Below, piece after piece: positions 58,196 to 64,000 of a stretch of 64,000 bases of DNA (positions within the stretch are counted from its first letter, which is position 1; every line of letters starts with the position of its first letter). Under the pieces are notes generated by a model. The model made no database searches, was not told where the DNA came from, and saw only the letters and a program-made list of their open reading frames with translations. Origin of the DNA: an uncultured Bacteroides sp. (GTDB lineage: Bacteria > Bacteroidota > Bacteroidia > Bacteroidales > Bacteroidaceae); the NCBI RefSeq assembly GCF_963666545.1, contig NZ_OY762899.1:3038001-3102000 (forward strand), written 5' to 3'. The position numbers and the translations under genes were made by a program.

Positions 58196-58372
58196 TTAGT
58201 CAGTAATTCTTTTATTAAGAATAATATAAGAAACGATTCCTATTACGACCAATAAAGCTGAAGATAGCAGCACTACATTGTTGTTCACATTACCTGTCAG
58301 GGAGCAAACGATTAAAATAATTGCTCCAATTAGAATTAGTATTAATCCCAGATTTTTTAAAAAAGCTTTCAT
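58196..58372 (-). CDS. Small membrane protein with two transmembrane helices
   Basis: 58 residues from MKAFLKNLG. Two hydrophobic helices (LGLILILIGAIILIVCSL and VVLLSSALLVVIGIVSYIIL) separated by GNVNNN, ending in NKRITD. Small two-helix proteins of this kind are common in Bacteroides and have no known function. A longer reading would begin 13 codons upstream, but the chosen Met begins the typical positively charged N-terminus. It shares the terminator with rprY. Confidence 0.7.
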   Translation of the reverse strand: MKAFLKNLGLILILIGAIILIVCSLTGNVNNNVVLLSSALLVVIGIVSYIILNKRITD

Positions 58373-58497
58373 TTGTGTGTCTTTTAGTGAATTATATTTC
58401 GAATAATACAAAGAAAAGCATTATTCTTTTACATGCGAAATTATTTATGCAAAAAAAACATTAAGCAATTTAAATAGTCGATTCTTTTTTGATAAAA

Positions 58498-58944
58498 TTA
58501 GTCTTTCGTGTTGTAGAATATTTTTCTGAGTACATCTTGGCTTATGCGTAATTCATCTACAGTGATGCCTTGCAGCGCTTCTTTCAGTGTTCTGTTGGCG
58601 ATGGTGTGGGCATTCTCTTCCAACTCTTTTCCTGTTTTGGTCAGGTGGATCAGGTTGGTACGACGATCGTTTTTATCTGAGATACGGACAACGAGGTGTT
58701 GACGCTCCATGTTGTCAATAAGGCGGGTCATGCTTGGTTTATCTTTGAAGGTTGCGTTGCATAATTCTTGTTGTGTAACTCCGTCTTTCTCCCATAAGAA
58801 AATCAAGACAGTCCATTGCTCCGGACTAATCTCTAATCCGTTTTGCCGGAAATTTCGATAGAGCTTCCTGTTTATGGCTGCAGAGACTTTGCCGTTTAGT
58901 ATAGCAAAAATTAATCTGATATCAAAGTTAAACTGTTCAATCAT
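58498..58944 (-). CDS. MarR-family transcriptional regulator
   Basis: 148 residues; winged helix-turn-helix with LTPEQW-like start (ISPEQWTVLIFLWEKDGVTQQELC), recognition helix DKPSMTRLIDNMERQHLV and wing RISDKNDRRTNLIHLTKTGKEL containing the DxRxxxxxLT signature. A start nine codons upstream would lie inside the -7 box, so the ATG beginning MIEQFNF was chosen. It is divergent from the ribosomal protein operon with about 160 bp between them. Its target may be itself; ligand unknown. Confidence 0.9.
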   Translation of the reverse strand: MIEQFNFDIRLIFAILNGKVSAAINRKLYRNFRQNGLEISPEQWTVLIFLWEKDGVTQQELCNATFKDKPSMTRLIDNMERQHLVVRISDKNDRRTNLIHLTKTGKELEENAHTIANRTLKEALQGITVDELRISQDVLRKIFYNTKD

Positions 58945-58968
58945 GAAATTATTGTTTAAGCAACTTTG

Positions 58969-58976
58969 CAAAGATA
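58969..58976 (-). promoter_or_regulatory. Candidate -7 box of the marR-type gene
   Basis: TATCTTTG on the - strand, 25 bp before the chosen ATG; it overlaps the alternative upstream start, which it therefore excludes. Confidence 0.5.
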
Positions 58977-59027
58977 ACTTCCTTAACTGATAATTCCTAT
59001 TCTAGAGACATAAAAAAAGATCAAAAG

Positions 59028-59058
59028 TTTGTTGTTCGGAATAAAAATCCTACCTTTG
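59028..59058 (+). promoter_or_regulatory. Promoter of the rpsF-rpsR-rplI operon
   Basis: TTTG (59028-59031), a 19-bp spacer and TACCTTTG (59051-59058): a textbook Bacteroides -33/-7 pair, with a leader of about 40 nt that is A/T-rich. Confidence 0.78.
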
Positions 59059-59105
59059 CGCTCGAATTTTAAAAACAAAATAATTATTTTTTTAATTAAA
59101 CGAGT

Positions 59106-59453
59106 ATGAATCAATACGAAACCGTTTTCATTTTAACTCCCGTTTTGTCTGATGTTCAGATGAAGGAAGCGGTAGAAAAATTCAAAAGCATACTTCTTGA
59201 AGAAGGTGCTGAGATTATTAATGAGGAGAATTGGGGCCTTAAAAAGCTAGCTTACCCAATTCAGAAAAAATCCACAGGATTTTATCAGCTGGTTGAGTTT
59301 AGTGCAGAACCAACAGTAATTGAGAAGTTGGAGCTAAACTTCCGTCGTGATGAGCGTGTTATCCGTTTCCTTACTTTTAGAATGGAGAAATATGCTGCTG
59401 AATATGCTGCTAAAAGAAGAAAACTGAAATCAACTAAAAAGGAGGAAAATTAA
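59106..59453 (+). CDS. rpsF: 30S ribosomal protein S6
   Basis: 115 residues, normal S6 size. N-terminal [15 protein letters not shown], middle [30 protein letters not shown] and [16 protein letters not shown] are conserved S6 segments. S6 binds the central domain of 16S rRNA with S18. First gene of the rpsF-rpsR-rplI operon; only 2 bp before rpsR, pointing to coupled translation. The lysine-rich tail [13 protein letters not shown] is typical of Bacteroidetes. Confidence 0.97.
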   Translation: MNQYETVFILTPVLSDVQMKEAVEKFKSILLEEGAEIINEENWGLKKLAYPIQKKSTGFYQLVEFSAEPTVIEKLELNFRRDERVIRFLTFRMEKYAAEYAAKRRKLKSTKKEEN

Positions 59454-59455
59454 TC

Positions 59456-59728
59456 ATGGCACAACAAAATCAATCAGAGATTAGATACTTAACTCCGCCT
59501 TCAGTAGACGTGAAAAAGAAAAAGTACTGTCGCTTCAAAAAAAGTGGTATCAGGTACATCGACTACAAAGATCCTGAATTCTTGAAGAAATTCCTAAACG
59601 AACAAGGGAAAATACTTCCACGTCGTATTACAGGTACTTCTTTGAAATTCCAACGTAGAATAGCACAAGCAGTGAAGAGAGCACGTCATTTGGCGTTACT
59701 TCCATTTGTTACTGACATGATGAAATAA
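59456..59728 (+). CDS. rpsR: 30S ribosomal protein S18
   Basis: 90 residues. [43 protein letters not shown] and the helical [18 protein letters not shown] end are the S18 signature. A single Cys is retained and the other zinc-ligand Cys of some S18 proteins are absent. Partner of S6 on the 30S platform. Lies between rpsF and rplI. Confidence 0.97.
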   Translation: MAQQNQSEIRYLTPPSVDVKKKKYCRFKKSGIRYIDYKDPEFLKKFLNEQGKILPRRITGTSLKFQRRIAQAVKRARHLALLPFVTDMMK

Positions 59729-59744
59729 TTGAAGGAGGAAAAGT

Positions 59745-60188
59745 ATGGAAATTATATTGAAAGAAGACGTAGTAAACTTGGGTTATAAGAATGATATCGT
59801 AACGGTTAAATCTGGTTATGGTCGTAATTTCTTGATCCCCACAGGAAAAGCAGTTATCGCTTCTCCTTCTGCTAAGAAAATGTTGGCTGAAGATCTTAAG
59901 CAACGCGCTCATAAGCTTGAAAAGATCAGAAAAGATGCAGAAGAATTAGCTGCTAAGCTAGAGGCTGTATCACTTACTATTGGAACAAAGGTAAGTTCTA
60001 CCGGAACTATTTTTGGTTCAGTTGGTAACATCCAAATAGCTGATGAATTAACAAAGCTTGGTTTTGAAATTGAGAGAAAAACCATTGTTGTTAAAGACGT
60101 AGTAAAAGAGATTGGTTCATATAAAGCTATCGTAAAGCTTCACAAGGATGTTTCTGTTGAAATTCCTTTTGAGGTTGTTGCAGAGTAA
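59745..60188 (+). CDS. rplI: 50S ribosomal protein L9
   Basis: 147 residues: N-terminal domain [32 protein letters not shown] with the L9 signature, the long connecting helix ([30 protein letters not shown]) and the C-terminal rRNA-binding domain (LGTVGN-like [23 protein letters not shown]). Binds 23S rRNA at the base of the L1 stalk. It ends the operon and is followed by a strong terminator. Confidence 0.97.
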   Translation: MEIILKEDVVNLGYKNDIVTVKSGYGRNFLIPTGKAVIASPSAKKMLAEDLKQRAHKLEKIRKDAEELAAKLEAVSLTIGTKVSSTGTIFGSVGNIQIADELTKLGFEIERKTIVVKDVVKEIGSYKAIVKLHKDVSVEIPFEVVAE

Positions 60189-60211
60189 CTTTTCTGTTAA
60201 CGATAATATAT

Positions 60212-60256
60212 AAAAAAGATGGGTATTCCTTATTTGGGAATGCCCATCTTTTTTAT
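60212..60256 (+). terminator. Rho-independent terminator of the rpsF operon
   Basis: AAAAAAGATGGGTATTCC pairs with GGAATGCCCATCTTTTTT (one G-T/mismatch position) and ends in a T run. Confidence 0.88.
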
Positions 60257-60299
60257 ATGCTTTATTGATCTTTATGCAGGGTAGTAAAGAGATGCCTAA

Positions 60300-60338
60300 A
60301 GGCTTTTTTTATTCACTTCAAGTGAATAAAAAAAGCCT
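60300..60338. repeat. 39-bp near-perfect palindrome
   Basis: Two 19-bp arms (AGGCTTTTTTTATTCACTT and its exact complement) around a single C. Its right arm is also the left arm of the next hairpin, so the two structures exclude each other. Confidence 0.75.
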
Positions 60339-60367
60339 GTGATGTATGTAAACACCACAGGCTTTTT
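60327..60367 (-). terminator. Terminator of the Ala-rich lipoprotein gene
   Basis: AAAAGCCTGTG and CACAGGCTTTT form an 11-bp stem; on the - strand it is followed by seven T. Confidence 0.78.
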
Positions 60368-60391
60368 AATTTTCTAATTGTTGTTCTGAAA

Positions 60392-60595
60392 TTATTCAGC
60401 TACAACTGCTGCGCTATCAACTGCTGTTGTATCAGTTGCTGCTGCTGCTTCAGCTGCTGCAGCTTCTACTGCTGCGATTGAATCAGCGATACGGATTGAA
60501 TCAGCTTTAGCTTTTTCAGCTTCAGCTTGTTTGTTACCACATGATGCGAAAGATACTGCTGCAATAGCTGCGAACATTAAAATTAATTTTTTCAT
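60392..60595 (-). CDS. Small Ala-rich lipoprotein
   Basis: 67 residues: lipoprotein signal MKKLILMFAAIAAVSFASC (Cys19), leaving a 48-residue mature part of about half Ala plus Asp, Glu and Thr (VEAAAAEAAAATDTTAVDSAAVVAE), with a short charged helix (KQAEAEKAKADSIRIADSIA). No domain recognised. Its composition and size recall small abundant envelope lipoproteins such as Lpp or the Bacteroides equivalents, but no function can be assigned. It has its own promoter and terminator. Confidence 0.78.
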   Translation of the reverse strand: MKKLILMFAAIAAVSFASCGNKQAEAEKAKADSIRIADSIAAVEAAAAEAAAATDTTAVDSAAVVAE

Positions 60596-60646
60596 TTTCT
60601 TTGCTTTTTAAATCTGTAATACAATCATTTGCTTATTAAAACGTTG

Positions 60647-60654
60647 CAAATGTA
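60647..60654 (-). promoter_or_regulatory. Candidate -7 box of the Ala-rich lipoprotein gene
   Basis: TACATTTG on the - strand, 52 bp before the start codon. Confidence 0.45.
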
Positions 60655-60754
60655 TAGACTTTTTTGATATGTTGTACTCTTAATGACGACTTTTTTTTAT
60701 TTTTTTTTGTTGAGGCCGTTTTTTTTTCTTTTAGTAAGATGTTATAGAACATGT

Positions 60755-62428
60755 TTAATCCTCTGCTATACTGTTATATAAGTACCTTTTGATACTCCTT
60801 TTAGGAGTCTTTTCGAACTCAGTGGGGTATAGTTGTATTTGGTTAATCTTCTCGTAAGCAGCTACGCAATTATTTAGGCTTTTGAGATTTTCATTCATGA
60901 TTGTCTTTAGATGCTCAGGATGGTTTAGTCCAAGTGAATCTAGTGTTTCGTAGTCTGCATAGACTAATGCTACGAGTTTTTTATTCCTTTCTATAACAAG
61001 GCTTTCAAGGATAAATGGCATATTGTTTAATCGGGCTTCAATTTCTTCGGGGAATATATTTTGTCCGTTTGAACTTAGTATCATCGTCTTGCTGCGGCCT
61101 CTGATGAATATATTGCCATTTACGTCTATTGTACCAAGATCTCCGGTGCGTAGCCAGCCATCGTCAGTAAGCACTTCATTGGTCGCTTCCTGGTTTTTGT
61201 AATACCCCACCATTACATTTTCTCCGCGTACTTGTATTTCTCCCGTTTCCATATCGGGCCTCTCTTTGTAGATACGAGCTTCCATTATATCGAGAATTTT
61301 TCCGGATGATGTGCGGATGAATTCATTCCAGGGGGCATAGCTTATTAGGGGACCGCATTCTGTCATTCCGTATCCGATGGTAAAGGGGAATTTAATTTTA
61401 TGAAAGAATTCCTCGACTTCCGGATTCACAGCTGCTCCACCTATGATGATCTCTTTGAATCGTCCACCTAGTGCATCGATCATTCTTTTACGGATTTGGC
61501 TGTATATTTGTGCATCTAGCAATGGGATACTTAGTGCCCATTTCATCCCTTTTTTGCTGATCAGAGGTTGAATTACATTTTTGTATATCTTTTCAATGAC
61601 CAAGGGAACAGTGATGATCAGGTTGGGTTTTACTTCTTCAAAAGCTTTCATGATAATTTTGGGTGAAGGAGCTTTTCCCAGTAGGGTAACATGCGTGCCT
61701 ACAGCTGTAGCTGTAAGAAAGTCGAACGCACAACCGTAGGCGTGTGCTAAAGGAAGAAAGGAGAGTACTTTGTCTCCTTTCTTAAGTAGTTCGGTGCGAA
61801 TACCAAAGGTTACATTTCCGGCAAGATTGTTTCCGGTAAGCATTACTCCTTTACTAAATCCGGTGGTTCCGGAGGTATAGTTCAGTAACATCACTTTGTC
61901 ATTACTGAGTGTGGTGTATTGCACGTTGTCTTTGCGGAATCCGTCAGGATAAGTTTGCTGCATTTCTTCATCTATGTGCTTCAGGAATTTCTGGATGGTT
62001 TCCCCATCCCGCTGATGCAAACAACGAAAATCAGTTAACGAAAAAACAGCTCGTAAATCGGATAATTTCTCTTCTTCCAATGTTTCCCAAATACTATCGC
62101 TAGTGAAAAGGAAAGTTGACTCCGAATGGTTCACGATGTGATGAACGTCGTTTGGATGGAAATCTTGCAAGATAGGTACAACAATCGCACCATAGGTGAT
62201 GGTGGCCATATATGCTATACACCACCGTGAATTATTTTTTCCGATGATTGCTATTTTGTCACCACGGCGGAGGCTGCAATGTTTGAATAATAAGTGCAAC
62301 TTGGCTATCTCTTGGGCTACTTGTCCGTATGTATAGCTCTCTTCTTCTCCATAGTCTGTGTAACACGGTAGGTTCCAATTCTCTCGGAAACTGTTTTCGT
62401 ATAGTTTGATGAAATTCTCTTTTATCAT
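60755..62428 (-). CDS. Long-chain acyl-CoA synthetase-like AMP-binding protein
   Basis: 557 residues of the ANL superfamily. P-loop LNYTSGTTGFSKGVML, adenylate-binding YGMTECGPLISYAPW, hinge GWLRTGDLGTIDVNG, and the C-terminal KTMILSSNGQNIFPEEIE; the late Lys of FEKTPKRSIKRYLY fits the catalytic Lys of the A10 motif. Activates fatty acids as acyl-AMP and then as CoA thioester. The C-terminal domain is shorter than in FadD. In Bacteroidetes such proteins probably salvage membrane or host fatty acids; the chain length is unknown. No membrane anchor. Divergent from mtaB. Confidence 0.87.
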   Translation of the reverse strand: MIKENFIKLYENSFRENWNLPCYTDYGEEESYTYGQVAQEIAKLHLLFKHCSLRRGDKIAIIGKNNSRWCIAYMATITYGAIVVPILQDFHPNDVHHIVNHSESTFLFTSDSIWETLEEEKLSDLRAVFSLTDFRCLHQRDGETIQKFLKHIDEEMQQTYPDGFRKDNVQYTTLSNDKVMLLNYTSGTTGFSKGVMLTGNNLAGNVTFGIRTELLKKGDKVLSFLPLAHAYGCAFDFLTATAVGTHVTLLGKAPSPKIIMKAFEEVKPNLIITVPLVIEKIYKNVIQPLISKKGMKWALSIPLLDAQIYSQIRKRMIDALGGRFKEIIIGGAAVNPEVEEFFHKIKFPFTIGYGMTECGPLISYAPWNEFIRTSSGKILDIMEARIYKERPDMETGEIQVRGENVMVGYYKNQEATNEVLTDDGWLRTGDLGTIDVNGNIFIRGRSKTMILSSNGQNIFPEEIEARLNNMPFILESLVIERNKKLVALVYADYETLDSLGLNHPEHLKTIMNENLKSLNNCVAAYEKINQIQLYPTEFEKTPKRSIKRYLYNSIAED

Positions 62429-62451
62429 TGCACGATTTTTGTTGTTTTGTG

Positions 62452-62459
62452 CAAAAATA
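62452..62459 (-). promoter_or_regulatory. Candidate -7 box of the acyl-CoA synthetase gene
   Basis: TATTTTTG on the - strand, 24 bp before the start codon, with TTTC 19 bp further upstream as a weak -33 element. Confidence 0.42.
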
Positions 62460-62536
62460 GAAAGAATGTTTCAGTATCGAAAGTCTTTGCTAAATAACTC
62501 TTGATTACAATAACAACTTTTAATTATAATAATGTG

Positions 62537-62544
62537 TACCTTTG
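62537..62544 (+). promoter_or_regulatory. Candidate -7 box of mtaB
   Basis: TACCTTTG, 26 bp before the ATG of mtaB. The longer reading of mtaB would begin before this box, so the box decides the start. Confidence 0.5.
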
Positions 62545-62570
62545 CATTGAATTATGTATTTGACAGAATT

Positions 62571-63893
62571 ATGATAGATACTACTGTATTTCAAAATAAG
62601 ACAGCCGTTTATTATACATTAGGCTGCAAATTAAACTTCTCAGAGACATCAACAATAGGAAAAATACTCCGTGAGTCAGGCGTTCGCACGGCACGAAAGG
62701 GCGAAATAGCGGACATTTGTATTGTGAATACTTGTTCGGTAACGGAAATGGCTGATAAAAAATGTCGGCAAGTAATTAATCGATTGGTAAAGCAACATCC
62801 CGGAGCATTTGTTGTGGTTACAGGTTGCTATGCTCAGCTTAAACCTGAGAACATAGCTAAGATGGAAGGGGTTGACTTGGTTCTGGGTGCCGAGCAGAAG
62901 GCTGATATTATGCAATATATTGGCAATATGCAGAAATTGGAATCGGGTGAAGCGCATACATCAGTGTTGAAGGACATTTCTTCATTTGCTCCTTCCTGTT
63001 CAAGAGGAGACCGTACGCGGTTCTTCTTGAAAGTGCAGGATGGTTGTGACTATTATTGTACCTATTGTACGATTCCTCTCGCTCGTGGGCGAAGTCGTAA
63101 CGGCACGATCTCATCTATGGTAGAGCAGGCTAAAAAGGCTGCTTTAGAAGGAGGAAAGGAGATTGTGCTGACTGGGGTGAATATTGGAGATTTTGGCAAA
63201 AGTACGGGAGAAACGTTTTTTGATTTGATAAAAGCACTTGATGAAGTAGAAGGTATTGAACGATATCGCATCTCTTCTATAGAGCCTAACTTGCTGACGG
63301 ACGAGATTATAGAATACGTTTCGCATTCACGTCGCTTTGCACCCCATTTTCATATACCGTTGCAATCGGGTAGCGATGAGGTTTTGAAGCTGATGCATCG
63401 GAAATATGATACGGCGCTTTTTGCCGCTAAAGTAAAGAAGATAAAAGAAGTGATGCCAGATGCCTTTATTGGGGTAGATGTAATTGTTGGCACGCGTGGT
63501 GAAACAGATGAGTATTTTGAAGCTGCTTATGAGTTTATTAAGGGTCAGGATGTGGCACAGCTACATGTTTTTAGCTATTCAGAACGTCCAGGCACTCAGG
63601 CATTGAAAATAGATCATGTTGTAACTGCGGCCGAAAAACATCAGCGCAGTCAGCGCTTGCTGGAACTTTCAGAAGAGAAGACGAAGGCTTTTTATTCTCG
63701 TTTTATCGGGCACTCGATGTACGTGTTGTTGGAGAAAGCTAAGTCGGGTGCGCCTATGCATGGTTTTACCCAAAACTACATTCGTGTGGAACTGGAAAGT
63801 CTTAATCAATTGGATAATCAAGTGGTACTACTTCGGTTAGGCGAATTTAATGAAGAAGGCACGGCTCTTTTGGGCACTATTATAAATGATTAA
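62571..63893 (+). CDS. mtaB: tRNA t6A37 methylthiotransferase MtaB
   Basis: 440 residues from MIDTTVFQ. Converts t6A37 to ms2t6A37 in tRNAs that read ANN codons, using two 4Fe-4S clusters. The N-terminal UPF0004 domain has Cys in YTLGCKLN, VNTCSVTE and VTGCYAQ; the radical SAM motif is DGCDYYCTYCTIPLARG (CxxxCxxC); HIPLQSGSDEVL, DVIVGTRGET and VFSYSERPGTQA follow, then a C-terminal TRAM domain. The absence of a MiaB-like N-terminal extension and the CKLN motif favour MtaB over MiaB. 13 further upstream codons are open but span the -7 box. Confidence 0.92.
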   Translation: MIDTTVFQNKTAVYYTLGCKLNFSETSTIGKILRESGVRTARKGEIADICIVNTCSVTEMADKKCRQVINRLVKQHPGAFVVVTGCYAQLKPENIAKMEGVDLVLGAEQKADIMQYIGNMQKLESGEAHTSVLKDISSFAPSCSRGDRTRFFLKVQDGCDYYCTYCTIPLARGRSRNGTISSMVEQAKKAALEGGKEIVLTGVNIGDFGKSTGETFFDLIKALDEVEGIERYRISSIEPNLLTDEIIEYVSHSRRFAPHFHIPLQSGSDEVLKLMHRKYDTALFAAKVKKIKEVMPDAFIGVDVIVGTRGETDEYFEAAYEFIKGQDVAQLHVFSYSERPGTQALKIDHVVTAAEKHQRSQRLLELSEEKTKAFYSRFIGHSMYVLLEKAKSGAPMHGFTQNYIRVELESLNQLDNQVVLLRLGEFNEEGTALLGTIIND

Positions 63894-63902
63894 AGAATAA
63901 GG

Positions 63903-64000
63903 ATGTCTAGATTTGTTTATATCTTTGTTTATCTGGGAATGTGGTTATTAGCCATACAGCCTTTCTCAATGCTGTATGTGTTATCTGACGTGATGTATTT
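63903..64000 (+). CDS. Probable lipid A acyltransferase (3' partial)
   Basis: The frame starts with ATG 9 bp after mtaB and runs off the window; only 32 codons are visible. The N-terminus is a hydrophobic helix (MSRFVYIFVYLGMWLLAIQP) followed by FSMLYVLSDVMYF, the pattern of Bacteroidetes HtrB/LpxL-like lysophospholipid acyltransferases, which begin with one transmembrane helix and an LYxLSD segment. The catalytic HX4D motif would lie beyond the window, so the call is tentative. Confidence 0.6.
   Translation, partial: MSRFVYIFVYLGMWLLAIQPFSMLYVLSDVMY

Overview
The window comes from a gut-type Bacteroides (Bacteroidota), species not determined. The evidence is SusC/SusD pairs, hybrid two-component regulators, DUF6377 and DUF4827 proteins, the rprXY pair, the divergent EF-G2 paralog, the rpsF-rpsR-rplI order, and many promoters of the Bacteroides type (TAnnTTTG at -7; one perfect TTTG-N19-TAnnTTTG before rpsF). 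No rRNA, tRNA, CRISPR array or prophage was seen.

Layout. (1) 1-8.0 kb: core genes on the + strand: end of a ClC channel, fmt, rpe, a ComEC-like protein, nrnA, a DUF4827 lipoprotein, glmM. (2) 8.2-22.8 kb: a polysaccharide utilization locus (PUL) for dextran and other alpha-1,6-glucans: DUF6377 regulator, SusC, SusD, SusE-like binding lipoprotein, GH66 endodextranase, GH31 and GH97 alpha-glucosidases. The lipoprotein dextranase would cut at the surface, SusCD would import isomalto-oligosaccharides, and GH31/GH97 would release glucose in the periplasm. (3) 23.1-44.8 kb: a xylan PUL of the xus type. A hybrid two-component regulator on + converges on a long - strand operon read right to left: GH43, xusA, xusB, xusC, xusD, xusE, xyn10A (GH10 split by tandem CBMs), and a GH10-CE1 xylanase/feruloyl esterase. 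(4) 45.0-46.7 kb: a complete-looking IS150-type IS3 element with a probable -1 frameshift site. (5) 46.9-53.2 kb: pabC-like, pabB, a Nudix hydrolase, a queA-type gene, DUF2027-Smr, a small secreted protein, hemW. (6) 53.4-64 kb: EF-G2, rprXY, a small membrane protein, marR, rpsF-rpsR-rplI, an Ala-rich lipoprotein, an acyl-CoA synthetase, mtaB, and the start of a probable lipid A acyltransferase.

Most interesting non-coding signals. The whole xylan PUL with its regulator is bracketed by two direct copies of a 170-bp hairpin-rich repeat (160/170 identical by hand), with the IS inserted at the right-hand copy. A TGTTAC/GTAACA motif recurs as phased direct repeats plus a palindrome upstream of the xylan operon, and again inside a 44-bp dyad upstream of the regulator gene; it is a candidate operator for that regulon. 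Five GTTAATT-like boxes lie just upstream of rprX. The EF-G paralog lacks the catalytic switch II histidine, which fits the known GTP-hydrolysis-independent EF-G2 of Bacteroides.
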